Origin: an uncultured Azospirillum sp.
GTDB lineage: Bacteria; Pseudomonadota; Alphaproteobacteria; RF32; CAG-239
Direction: 5' to 3'
Length of the DNA stretch: 29,364 bases
Assembly (NCBI GenBank): GCA_900538765.1
Contig: UQAB01000024.1
Location: forward strand, 1 to 29,364
Within the stretch, counting starts at the first letter, position 1. Each line of letters begins with the position of its first letter. Shown piece after piece: positions 6,872 through 14,540 of the stretch. The position numbers and the translations under genes are program-made. The notes beneath the pieces are model-generated. The model was not told the origin of the DNA. It saw only the letters and a list, made by a program, of their open reading frames with translations, and ran no database searches.

Positions 6872-8638
6872 TTATTTGTCATCAACCACTTTGATATGCA
6901 GTTCATCAAGTTGCTTTTGGGTTACCGTATTCGGCGCCTGCATCATCAAATCCTGCGCCTTGCCATTCAGCGGGAACAAGATAACATCACGGATAATCGG
7001 TTCATCCAAAAGCAGCATCACTGTGCGGTCAATTCCCGGTGCACAGCCGGCGTGCGGCGGAGCACCATATTTAAAGGCATTAATCATACCGCCGAATTTG
7101 CTGTCGACAAACTCTTTGTTATAACCGGCAATCTCAAAAGCCTTATACATAATTTCCGGCTCATGGTTGCGGACACCGCCGGAAGCCAATTCCACGCCGT
7201 TGCAAACCAAATCATACTGAAAAGCATAAATATCCAGCGGATTCTTGTTCTGCAAAGCTTCCAAACCGCCTTGCGGCATGGAGAACGGATTGTGCGAAAA
7301 CTCAACCGCACCGGTTTCTTCGTTTTCTTCATAAAACGGAAAATCAACAATCCAGCACAAACGGAAAGCGTCTTTTTCAATCAAATCCAACTCTTCGCCC
7401 AGTTTCATGCGCACTTTTCCGGCAAACTTGCTGACCTTGAGTTCTGCACCGGACATAAACAACACGGCATCACCCTCGCCCAGCCCGAAGAAAGCTTTGG
7501 CCTCTGCCATTTTTTCCTCGCTCAGAAAACGTGCAATCCCCTTGGCGCCGCCGGATGCCAGCGCAATATAAGCCATGCCGCCCATGCCTTCTTCCTTGGC
7601 AAAAGCGTCAAACTTGTCAAAGAAAGAACGCGGCCTGTCGGCAATACCCTTAACGACAATCGCACGGATTTTCTCACCGTTGGCCGCCTTGCCGTCAAAC
7701 AGCCCGAAACCGGAATTGTTAAAAAACGGCGTCGCATCGGCAATTTCCAGCGGATTGCGCAAATCCGGCTTATCAGAACCGTATTTCAGCATCGCCTCGC
7801 GGAACGGAATATGCCTAAACGGCGCCTGGTCAACCTTGCGGCCGTTTGAAAACTCATTAAACACGCCGCCCATAACATATTCAATCGCCTGAAAAACGTC
7901 TTCCTGTTCAACAAAAGACATCTCCATATCCAGCTGGTAAAATTCACCCGGAGAACGGTCTGCACGGGGGTCTTCGTCACGAAAACACGGTGCAATCTGA
8001 AAATAGCGGTCAAATCCGGAAACCATCAACAACTGCTTAAACTGCTGCGGGGCCTGCGGCAACGCGTAAAATTTCCCCGGATTAATACGTGACGGCACCA
8101 AAAAGTCGCGCGCCCCTTCCGGAGAAGAAGCCGTTAAAATCGGCGTCTGATATTCGGTAAAGCCCTGCTCGACCATTTTCTTGCGCATATAGGCGATAAC
8201 CTTTGAACGCAAAATCATATTATTGTGGATTTTCTCGCGGCGCAAATCCAAAAAGCGGTATTTCAGGCGGATTTCTTCCGGCTCGGAACCATCGCCGGCA
8301 ACCTGTACCGGCAGCGTTTCCGGCGCTTCGGAATAAACTTCCAGCGCCTTTGCCTTAAGCTCAATATCCCCGGTCGGAATATGTTTGTTGACGCTTTCAC
8401 GCGCCACAACCTCGCCGCTCACGCCGATAACGGATTCAACGCGCAGCCCTTCAATCTTCTCAAACAAATCGGAATTGCTGTCGACCACACACTGCGTAAT
8501 GCCGTAATGATCTCGAAGATCCACAAAACACAAATTGCCAAGATTGCGTTTACGGTGGATCCAGCCGGCCAGTTTCACTTCCTTGCCGATGTCGGAAGCA
8601 CGAAGCTGACCGCAGGTATGGGTACGATAGCGATTCAT
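6872..8638 (-). CDS. aspS: Aspartyl-tRNA synthetase
   Basis: A 588-residue class II synthetase that charges tRNA-Asp in the cytosol. The N-terminal anticodon-binding OB domain begins MNRYRTHTCGQLRASDIG. Class II motif 2 is FRDEDPRADRSPGEFYQLD, and motif 3 is GAPPHAGCAPGIDR near the C-terminus. The bacterial GAD insertion lies between them (about residues 290-420). The start is set at 8638 because AGGA lies 7 bases before that ATG; the in-frame ATG at 8650 overlaps this ribosome binding site and has none of its own. The OB-fold position matching E. coli Leu30 is Leu (RKRNLGNL), as in discriminating enzymes, which mildly argues against dual Asp/Asn charging. Downstream it shares a terminator with the convergent lipoprotein gene. 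Confidence 0.97.
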   Translation of the reverse strand: MNRYRTHTCGQLRASDIGKEVKLAGWIHRKRNLGNLCFVDLRDHYGITQCVVDSNSDLFEKIEGLRVESVIGVSGEVVARESVNKHIPTGDIELKAKALEVYSEAPETLPVQVAGDGSEPEEIRLKYRFLDLRREKIHNNMILRSKVIAYMRKKMVEQGFTEYQTPILTASSPEGARDFLVPSRINPGKFYALPQAPQQFKQLLMVSGFDRYFQIAPCFRDEDPRADRSPGEFYQLDMEMSFVEQEDVFQAIEYVMGGVFNEFSNGRKVDQAPFRHIPFREAMLKYGSDKPDLRNPLEIADATPFFNNSGFGLFDGKAANGEKIRAIVVKGIADRPRSFFDKFDAFAKEEGMGGMAYIALASGGAKGIARFLSEEKMAEAKAFFGLGEGDAVLFMSGAELKVSKFAGKVRMKLGEELDLIEKDAFRLCWIVDFPFYEENEETGAVEFSHNPFSMPQGGLEALQNKNPLDIYAFQYDLVCNGVELASGGVRNHEPEIMYKAFEIAGYNKEFVDSKFGGMINAFKYGAPPHAGCAPGIDRTVMLLLDEPIIRDVILFPLNGKAQDLMMQAPNTVTQKQLDELHIKVVDDK

Positions 8639-8737
8639 TTCAATCCTCATTTTTTATTAAACTTCAGACAATAGTTTTATCCCTGATTTTTACGAAAAGC
8701 AAGCGCATTTTCAGGATTCGCACTTAAATTAACACAA

Positions 8738-8769
8738 AAAAAGAGTCCGCATTCCTGCAGACCCTTTTT
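8738..8769 (-). terminator. Probable terminator of the 8781 gene
   Basis: AAAAAGAGTC pairs with GACCCTTTTT with one mismatch. On minus the stem is followed by a T-run. It lies 11 bases after the stop codon. Confidence 0.55.
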
Positions 8770-8780
8770 AACCTCAGCGC

Positions 8781-9269
8781 TTATTTTCCGCTGAAAAACA
8801 CATAGGCGATTTCGATGTCGGCTTTGATGCCGATAGCCGCCAGATTGTCGCGAAGCGTACGGATAACCTTTTCTTCATCCTTTGCTTCATACTTGTAAAC
8901 AGCCGTCATGCCGCAGTCTATCGCATTGTTTACCCAGACCCAAGTCTTGTCCCCCATGCGCGGTGCGTAAGCAATACAATTATTGCAGCCGACGCCTTTT
9001 TGTAAATTGGGAAATTCAAACCGGGCCACAACGGCGCGTTTCAATTCGGGAATAAGCTGCGTTTGCGCAATCAGAAAAACCCGCTTCAGATTAAGCGCTT
9101 TGATGTGCTCAACTTCCTTGGCCAGTTCCTCGGGCGAGTCTTCTCTCAAATAAACTTTTTTATCAAAGGTCTTCCCGTCTTTGGTAATTTCTTGACATCC
9201 GGCATAGCCGCTTTCCCACTTGACCAGATTGAACCGTTCAACCATGATCATTGCTTTTTCTTTATCCAT
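8781..9269 (-). CDS. Hypothetical cytosolic protein with CNNC motif
   Basis: About 162 residues if translation starts at the ATG at 9269 (MDKEKAMIMVERFNL). The frame extends to 9302, but those extra residues are a hydrophobic AT-rich run without a ribosome binding site. ATGs six and eight codons further in are also possible. I do not recognise the family. Visible features are Cys in GYAGCQ, a CNNC pair in GVGCNNCIAYAP, a fourth Cys in AIDCGM and an acidic/lysine-rich helix region around SPEELAKEVEHIKALNLKR. There is no signal peptide or membrane segment in the chosen form. The four Cys could bind metal; that is inference only. It lies downstream of another unknown gene on the same strand with a short gap, so the two are probably co-transcribed. 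Confidence 0.65.
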   Translation of the reverse strand: MDKEKAMIMVERFNLVKWESGYAGCQEITKDGKTFDKKVYLREDSPEELAKEVEHIKALNLKRVFLIAQTQLIPELKRAVVARFEFPNLQKGVGCNNCIAYAPRMGDKTWVWVNNAIDCGMTAVYKYEAKDEEKVIRTLRDNLAAIGIKADIEIAYVFFSGK

Positions 9270-9317
9270 AATGATATATAAAAAAATTAAACAATAAAAC
9301 ACATAACGTGTCTGAAT

Positions 9318-9884
9318 TCAATTCTCTGTAAATTTGGGATAACCGAGATCATCAGCGTCTTTAATCACCTGCATCACCGTTTCTTCCCACAACCGCATAT
9401 CCGTCTGCTCCGAATTTGCACTGCCGACTGCCCTGACGCCGATAGGCGCTTCAAACAAACAGGCTGCAACAAAAACGCCGTTTTTTTCTTTGGCTTTTTC
9501 GCTCAGAGCCTTCCAGGCAGAAGCCCCTTTTTCAACCGTGTCATGCCCGTCTTGGTTATAAACAAAATGCGTCGAAAAACTTTTGGTTTCCCGGGCATAA
9601 TCGTTTAACTTCACCGTAAAAGTACCAAGACGCAGGCGCGGCTTCATATAAAAGGCGGTTTTTTTGGCTTCTTCTTCGTCTTTAAACATCATGACAACGC
9701 CGTGCTCGGCAACCGTTTCAAAACCGGGAGCCGAAGGCTTGGCTCTTTCATAAACGGCAACTCCGGGAACTAAAGCATCAGGACAAATACCTGCTGCAAT
9801 TAAATCCCTGGCAATCGTTTCTGCCAACTTGGCACTGTCATTTCCTTTTTCACTGTGTTTCAAACCTGCAAAAATTGTATACAT
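9318..9884 (-). CDS. Hypothetical cytosolic protein
   Basis: About 188 residues from the ATG at 9884 (MYTIFAGLKHSEKGND). The frame reaches an ATG at 9911, but the additional residues MFNFLNLRI come from AT-rich leader-like sequence, so the shorter form is preferred. I recognise no family. The protein is soluble-looking, with a charged region EEEAKKTAFYMKPRLRLGTFTVKL and a C-terminal part containing FVAACLFEAPIGVRAVGS. There is no signal peptide or membrane helix. It precedes the CNNC protein gene by under 50 bases and likely shares its transcript. The leader upstream contains the AACATATCTG decamer also found twice in the pilM-fliL intergenic region. Confidence 0.65.
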   Translation of the reverse strand: MYTIFAGLKHSEKGNDSAKLAETIARDLIAAGICPDALVPGVAVYERAKPSAPGFETVAEHGVVMMFKDEEEAKKTAFYMKPRLRLGTFTVKLNDYARETKSFSTHFVYNQDGHDTVEKGASAWKALSEKAKEKNGVFVAACLFEAPIGVRAVGSANSEQTDMRLWEETVMQVIKDADDLGYPKFTEN

Positions 9885-10072
9885 AATTCTTAAATTTAAA
9901 AAATTAAACATATCTGATAATATTTTAATAATAACAAAACCAGAATAAACTAGCAGACTTTATAGACAAAATCAACTATTTTTTATCAAAACTGAAATAT
10001 TTCATTGCCAAGAGCAAAAACAGTGGTTAAACTACGGAAAATTTTTACGACCAACAAGATGAAACAAACAAA

Positions 10073-11227
10073 ATGAAAGTTATAGAAACAACCGGACAGC
10101 TCAATGATTTCTGCACCTCTTTGGCCAAACAGGAATTCATCACCGTCGACCTGGAATTTCACCGCGAAAAAACATATTACGCCAAACTCGGCCTGATACA
10201 GGTTGCCTGCCCCGGCGACGAAGCTGTCATCGACCCGCTGGCGCCAAACATCTGCCTGGATGTTTTTTTCAGCCTTCTTCAAAACCCGGCCGTCACTAAA
10301 GTTTTCCACTCCTGCCGGCAGGACATTGAGATCCTTTACCTCCTGACCGGGGCCATCCCCGCACCGCTGTTCGATACGCAGGTCGCTGCCCAGGTCTGCG
10401 GGCTCGGCGCCAGCATCAGTTATGAAAATCTCGTCAAACATATTCTGAAAATAGACCTGGACAAAAGCTCGCGCCTCACCAACTGGTGCAGCCGCCCGCT
10501 CAACCCCAAACAGCTGGAATACGCCATCGCTGACGTCACACATCTGGTACACATCTATAAAAGCCTCAGAGAACAGCTTGCCGCTTCCGGACGCGAACAC
10601 TGGATTGATGAAGAAATGCAGGCGCTGCTCTCTCCGGAAACCTACGCCGTCAACCCTGACGAAGTCTGGCACAAAATCAGACACCATTCGCACAACGCCA
10701 AATACCTGACCCTGCTCCGCGATTTGGCCCGCTGGCGCGAACTCCGGGCGCAAAGCAAAGATATTCCCAGACAAACGGTCATCAAAGACGACTGCCTGCT
10801 CAACATTGCCGCCTCCCGCCCCCACAGCGTGGAAGAACTCGGCCAGATTCGCAATATCCGCAAAGACATTATAAGCGGACGCCTGGCCAAAGAGCTGGTA
10901 GATATCGTCAATGCCGCCGAACAATACACTGCGGCGGAATACGTCCGCCTGCCCAAGGAAAAGAAAGCCGTTGCCGGCAGCGCCGAACTATACGAACTGC
11001 TGAAGCTGCTGCTCAACATCAAAAGCCGGCAGGAAGGCGTCGTCGCCCGTCTTATTGCTTCTGACGAAGAGCTGAAATCCTTCGCCGCCGGAGAAGATGA
11101 AAACCATCCCGTTCTGCAAGGCTGGCGACTGGAAATTTTCGGGCGGGACGCGTTAAGGCTCCGCAACGGAACATTGAGTATCCGCTTTAATAAAGAACAA
11201 AAAACCATAGATTTTATTGAATGTTAA
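10073..11227 (+). CDS. rnd: Ribonuclease D
   Basis: A 384-residue 3'-5' exoribonuclease of the DEDDy type that trims tRNA and other stable RNA precursors (E. coli enzyme 375 residues). The catalytic acidic residues are visible: Asp26 and Glu28 in TVDLEFHRE, Asp84 in FHSCRQDIEIL, and Tyr150 with Asp154 in YAIADVTHL. An HRDC domain follows at about residues 200-280 (DEVWHKIRHHSHNAKYLTLLR onward). The ribosome binding site is weak. A terminator overlaps the stop codon, so the gene is the last of its transcript and probably monocistronic. The long open frame on the opposite strand has no family signature and is a shadow. Confidence 0.96.
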   Translation: MKVIETTGQLNDFCTSLAKQEFITVDLEFHREKTYYAKLGLIQVACPGDEAVIDPLAPNICLDVFFSLLQNPAVTKVFHSCRQDIEILYLLTGAIPAPLFDTQVAAQVCGLGASISYENLVKHILKIDLDKSSRLTNWCSRPLNPKQLEYAIADVTHLVHIYKSLREQLAASGREHWIDEEMQALLSPETYAVNPDEVWHKIRHHSHNAKYLTLLRDLARWRELRAQSKDIPRQTVIKDDCLLNIAASRPHSVEELGQIRNIRKDIISGRLAKELVDIVNAAEQYTAAEYVRLPKEKKAVAGSAELYELLKLLLNIKSRQEGVVARLIASDEELKSFAAGEDENHPVLQGWRLEIFGRDALRLRNGTLSIRFNKEQKTIDFIEC

Positions 11228-11249
11228 AAGAGGCCATAAGGCCTCTTTT
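11226..11249. terminator. Bidirectional terminator between rnd and the ArsR gene
   Basis: AAAAGAGGCC pairs with GGCCTCTTTT around ATAA. The first base overlaps the rnd stop codon, and the element lies between two convergent genes. Confidence 0.85.
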
Positions 11250-11275
11250 CAAATGACATTTTAAATGGCTGTTTA

Positions 11276-11566
11276 TTACTTATAAACGCGATTGTACATG
11301 CCGTTAAGCAGCTCAATAACTTTTCTGGCGTTTTCGCTGCATACGGAATAATAAACATTCTGCGCCTCGCGGCGTGTTTTAACAATTTTGCTCTCCCGCA
11401 AAATCGCCAGATGCTGGGACAGCGCCGACTGGCTGAGGCCGACCAGCTTTTCAATATCGCCGACCTTCATTTCCTGATTCATCAGATAAAACACAACTTC
11501 CAGTCTTTTTTCATTGCCAAGCGCTTTCAACAGCTTGGCGCCGTTTTTAATTGCAATGTTTTTCAT
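11276..11566 (-). CDS. HlyU-like ArsR-family transcriptional regulator
   Basis: A 96-residue winged-helix repressor or anti-repressor. The DNA-binding part reads KVGDIEKLVGLSQSALSQHL (helix-turn-helix), then LRESKIVKTRREAQNVYYSV (wing). Length and the LSQSALSQHL and REAQ.VYY pattern closely resemble HlyU of Vibrio, a metal-independent ArsR member. The metal-binding ELCVC motif of ArsR/SmtB is absent, and only one Cys is present (VCSE). This argues against metal sensing and against a two-Cys thiol switch of the BigR/SqrR type. GGAG precedes the ATG by 9 bases. A 6-3-6 palindrome at 11585-11599, just upstream of the ribosome binding site, may be an autoregulatory operator. Its target genes are unknown; it is divergent to xseB-ispA. 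Confidence 0.88.
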   Translation of the reverse strand: MKNIAIKNGAKLLKALGNEKRLEVVFYLMNQEMKVGDIEKLVGLSQSALSQHLAILRESKIVKTRREAQNVYYSVCSENARKVIELLNGMYNRVYK

Positions 11567-11584
11567 TTTTCTTACTCCTTCACA

Positions 11585-11599
11585 TACATTACTAATGTA
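11585..11599. promoter_or_regulatory. Candidate operator of the ArsR-family gene
   Basis: TACATT-ACT-AATGTA is a perfect 6-3-6 palindrome about 19 bases upstream of the regulator start codon, where an autorepressor would block transcription. Confidence 0.4.
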
Positions 11600-11684
11600 A
11601 CATATCTCTGAGTGCTAAGATAGTTCTAATATAACTAATATACAGCTATACCTTAGATTAATAATCATAAGTTTTATATAAAAG

Positions 11685-11713
11685 TTGCGCCGTTTCCAAT
11701 AATGTATTACTAT
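11685..11713 (+). promoter_or_regulatory. Possible promoter of xseB-ispA
   Basis: -35 TTGCGC, 17-base spacer, -10 TACTAT. It would start transcription about 20 bases before xseB. The -10 match is moderate. Confidence 0.3.
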
Positions 11714-11742
11714 CTGAAAAGTTTTATTTAAGGAGAATATGA

Positions 11743-11985
11743 ATGACCGAAGAAATTAAAGATATCAGCTTTGAAGACGCGCTGCTTCAGCTTGAAAACA
11801 TCGTCCGCGAGCTTGAAGCCGGACGCATCAAACTTGACGATGCCGTCACTGCTTACGAAAAAGCCGTCGCCCTGAAACAATTCTGCGAAAACAAGCTCAA
11901 GGCCGCACAGCTCAAAATCGAAAAGATTCAGCTCTCCCCTGACGGAGAACTGCAAACCGTTCCGCTTGACAAGATTGAAGGATAG
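11743..11985 (+). CDS. xseB: Exodeoxyribonuclease VII small subunit
   Basis: An 80-residue helical subunit with the family pattern SFEDALLQLENIVRELEAGRIKLDDAV followed by AYEKAVALKQFCENKL. It assembles in several copies around XseA, and the complex degrades single-stranded DNA. XseA is not in this window. AGGAG lies 7 bases before the ATG. It precedes ispA by 9 bases, a gene order common in proteobacteria. The C-terminal tail after IEKIQL is short and acidic. Confidence 0.95.
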   Translation: MTEEIKDISFEDALLQLENIVRELEAGRIKLDDAVTAYEKAVALKQFCENKLKAAQLKIEKIQLSPDGELQTVPLDKIEG

Positions 11986-11994
11986 AAAACAGCC

Positions 11995-12894
11995 ATGACG
12001 GATATCAAAGAACTTATCACGGCTTACGCTTCGGAATTCAACTCCCGCCTGCCGGAATTTTTCCCGTTGACGACCGCTCCCGAAGGACAGGTTGTCGAAG
12101 CCATGAAATATGCGGTAATGAACGGCGGCAAAAGACTGCGCCCGTTTCTGGTCAGCGAAAGCGCCAAACTCTTCGGCCTGGGCTTTGAAGATTCTCTCCG
12201 AACGGCGGCCGCTTTGGAATGCCTGCACTCTTATTCACTGATTCATGACGACCTGCCCGCTATGGACAATGACGACCTGCGCCGCGGCAAACCGACCTGC
12301 CACAAAGCTTTTGACGAAGCCACTGCCATTCTCGCCGGCGACGGCCTGCTGACTTATGCCTTTGAAATTCTCAGCGATGAAAAGACCCACCCTTCCGCCG
12401 ACATCCGTATTGCCCTTGTCAACCTTCTCGCTAATGCCGCCGGCGCTTTTACCGGCATGGTTGCCGGACAGATGCTTGACCTCTATGCCGACACGGCGCC
12501 AAACGCCGGAACGGAAAACCTGGTCAAACACATTGAAGAAATGAAAACCGGCAGACTGATTCGTTATGCCTGTGAAGCCGGCGCCCTGCTCGGCGGCGCT
12601 TCAACAACGGAAAAAGAAGCCCTTGTTGCCTACGCTCGCCGCATCGGCATCGCTTTCCAGATTGCCGACGACATCCTTGATGTCGAAGGCGACCAGGCTC
12701 TGGTCGGCAAAACCCTGAACAAAGACAGCGCACAGGGGAAAGCGACCTTTGTCAGCCTCTACGGCCTGGAAAAAGCCCGGCAAACCGCTAAAGACTATAT
12801 TGATGAAGCCAAGGAAATCCTTACCCGAACATTTGGCGAAAAAGCAGCGGTTTTGCAAAGCCTGGCAGATTTCATCATCACCCGCAAATATTAA
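11995..12894 (+). CDS. ispA: Farnesyl diphosphate synthase
   Basis: A 299-residue trans-prenyltransferase that condenses dimethylallyl or geranyl diphosphate with isopentenyl diphosphate to give farnesyl diphosphate for quinones and undecaprenyl carriers. The first Asp-rich motif is HDDLPAMDNDDLRRGKPT near residue 85, with the two-residue insertion typical of bacterial type FPP synthases. The second is QIADDILDVEGD near 225. NGGKRLRPFL near residue 42 binds isopentenyl diphosphate. It is co-transcribed with xseB. Many alphaproteobacteria place dxs next; here a terminator follows instead, so this operon ends with ispA. Confidence 0.95.
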   Translation: MTDIKELITAYASEFNSRLPEFFPLTTAPEGQVVEAMKYAVMNGGKRLRPFLVSESAKLFGLGFEDSLRTAAALECLHSYSLIHDDLPAMDNDDLRRGKPTCHKAFDEATAILAGDGLLTYAFEILSDEKTHPSADIRIALVNLLANAAGAFTGMVAGQMLDLYADTAPNAGTENLVKHIEEMKTGRLIRYACEAGALLGGASTTEKEALVAYARRIGIAFQIADDILDVEGDQALVGKTLNKDSAQGKATFVSLYGLEKARQTAKDYIDEAKEILTRTFGEKAAVLQSLADFIITRKY

Positions 12895-12903
12895 TAAAAC
12901 CAC

Positions 12904-12938
12904 AAAAAATAACTCCCGAATTTCGGGAGTTATTTTTT
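12904..12938. terminator. Bidirectional terminator between ispA and the DsbA-like gene
   Basis: A long stem around CTCCCG-AATTT-CGGGAG, extended by A/T pairs, lies between two convergent genes. Confidence 0.9.
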
Positions 12939-12953
12939 TATCTAAACAGAAGC

Positions 12954-13697
12954 TTATTTAATAGCATTAATTCTGAGCTGCAAATCTTCTTCAGAACCGC
13001 TGTTAAACATAATGCCGTCCAAAACGAATGTCGGAACGCCGTTAACACCGGCCTTCTGAGCCAGAGATGTAACATTCTGCAATTTAGCTTCGGTGTCAGA
13101 AGAAGCCATAGCGGCTTTATACTTGTCCATATCCAAACCGACATTGGCAGCAGCAGCGTCAACGGCAGCTTCTTCCAATGCGCCTTCAACAGCAAACAAA
13201 GCTTCGTTCATCTCGGCAAACTTACCCTGTTCTGCGGCAACTAAAGCAGCCTTGGCAGCATAAGCGGAATTCGGCCCCAAGAAAGCAACCGGTTTAACAA
13301 TAACCTTTACATTCGGATTTTTCTTGGCGATTTCCTTCAAAATCGGCGACATTCTGTGACAATAGCCGCAGGAATAATCAAAGAATTCGACCAAAGTGAT
13401 TGAACCGTCGGCATTGGCAATAGCCGGCGTATTTGTTTCATCAATAATTTCGGCCATAAACGGCTTGATTCTTTCGGCAGAAGCGCGTTCGGCAATCATG
13501 CGCTGCTGCATTTCATACGCATTCAAAGCGCCGATAACCATTTCCGGCTTTTCCAGCAAAGCCTTTTCAACAGCGGCAGCATCAACTACTGCGGATGCCT
13601 TCTTCTGCTGCTGGCAGCAGATATAGCACATAACCAAAGCGGCAATGGACAGAACCAAAGCGACAATGGCAATCAATCCTGATTTTTCTTTATTCAT
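12954..13697 (-). CDS. Membrane-anchored DsbA-like thiol-disulfide oxidoreductase
   Basis: A 247-residue protein with one N-terminal hydrophobic helix (about residues 7-27) that likely anchors it in the inner membrane with the rest in the periplasm. The thioredoxin-fold domain has the active site Cys110-Gly-Tyr-Cys113 in FFDYSCGYCHRM and the cis-Pro loop in GVNGVPTFVLDG. The order and the helical segment before the thioredoxin domain resemble DsbA family proteins of the BdbD/ScsC/Com1 type common in Alphaproteobacteria. The role is to oxidise or isomerise disulfides in exported proteins; which of the two is not clear. Three extra Cys (24, 27, 28) sit at the helix end. AGGA lies 8-9 bases before the ATG. 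It appears monocistronic. Confidence 0.9.
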   Translation of the reverse strand: MNKEKSGLIAIVALVLSIAALVMCYICCQQQKKASAVVDAAAVEKALLEKPEMVIGALNAYEMQQRMIAERASAERIKPFMAEIIDETNTPAIANADGSITLVEFFDYSCGYCHRMSPILKEIAKKNPNVKVIVKPVAFLGPNSAYAAKAALVAAEQGKFAEMNEALFAVEGALEEAAVDAAAANVGLDMDKYKAAMASSDTEAKLQNVTSLAQKAGVNGVPTFVLDGIMFNSGSEEDLQLRINAIK

Positions 13698-13807
13698 TAT
13701 TAGTATCCTTTAATAAAAGCAAATTACATAAACATTATTAATTTAACTAATTCCATACAATTTACAAGACTAAAAAATTTTTATTTATCTGAATATTTAT
13801 AAAAAAC

Positions 13808-13837
13808 TTAACCTTTATTTAAATTTTGCTATATAAT
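13808..13837 (+). promoter_or_regulatory. Probable promoter of the DUF47-Pit operon
   Basis: -35 TTAACC, 18-base spacer, perfect -10 TATAAT. The predicted start is about 37 bases before the first ATG. No Pho box was recognised. Confidence 0.45.
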
Positions 13838-13880
13838 AGTCTTGGGCTAAAAAAAAGAAAAGACATAAGGATAAGCGGGA

Positions 13881-14540
13881 ATGTTCAATATCAGGGTTTC
13901 GTTGTTTGCCAACACCAAAAAGCTCGAAAACAAAATCGATACGTTTCATGACAAAGTTATCGACGCGGCAATGACTTTCAACAAGTCCATCCGCGTTTTT
14001 CTGCAGGAACAGCGCAGCGAAGAGTTCAAGAAAGTAAACAAACAAATCAAACAGATTGAACACGATGCCGACCAGCTCCGCCGCGACATTGAAAGCAATC
14101 TCTATTCTCACAACCTTATTCCCGACCTCCGCGCCGACGTTCTGGAGCTGGTTGAAAACATTGACAGCGTTATCAACCGTTTTGACGAGGTTTCTTACCG
14201 TTTTTATATTGAACGGCCGGAAATTCCCGCAATCTATCATTCCCGGATTATCGAACTGGTCGACCAGGTAACCGAATGCGCCGAAAACATGAGCATTGCC
14301 TCACGTTCGTTCTTCCGCGATTTCAGCCTCGTGCGCGATTATTCGCAAAAAGTCTATTTTATGGAACACGAAAGCGATCTCACATCCGGCCATCTCAAGG
14401 AAGCAATATTTGATTCTGACATACCGTTGGCCAACAAACTCCAGTTAAGCAATCTGATTGATGAAATCGACAAGATTGCCGACCTCGCCGAAGACTGCGT
14501 TGACGAACTGCTGATTTTCACCATTAAGAGAGACATCTGA
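13881..14540 (+). CDS. PhoU-like DUF47 family protein, Pit accessory
   Basis: A 219-residue all-helical protein of the DUF47/TIGR00153 group, related to PhoU. Repeated Glu/Asp-rich helices are visible (KVNKQIKQIEHDADQLRRDIES and, near the C-terminus, LSNLIDEIDKIADLAEDCVDELL). The ExxxD patterns in this fold bind metal clusters in PhoU relatives. It is translationally coupled to the phosphate permease downstream by a 1-base overlap (TGATG), the usual arrangement for Pit transporters, where the DUF47 partner is thought to control transport activity. It acts on the cytosolic face of the membrane. No known Pho box precedes the operon, so phosphate-independent expression is possible. Confidence 0.93.
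   Translation: MFNIRVSLFANTKKLENKIDTFHDKVIDAAMTFNKSIRVFLQEQRSEEFKKVNKQIKQIEHDADQLRRDIESNLYSHNLIPDLRADVLELVENIDSVINRFDEVSYRFYIERPEIPAIYHSRIIELVDQVTECAENMSIASRSFFRDFSLVRDYSQKVYFMEHESDLTSGHLKEAIFDSDIPLANKLQLSNLIDEIDKIADLAEDCVDELLIFTIKRDI

Noticed and set aside
6800..7849. 349-residue open frame antisense to aspS
   Set aside because: It is a shadow of the synthetase gene, low in domain-like patterns and overlapping the lipoprotein gene's end and terminator.
9986..10924. 312-residue open frame on the minus strand opposite rnd
   Set aside because: It lies entirely antisense to an RNase D gene with all catalytic motifs; its translation has no recognisable domain.
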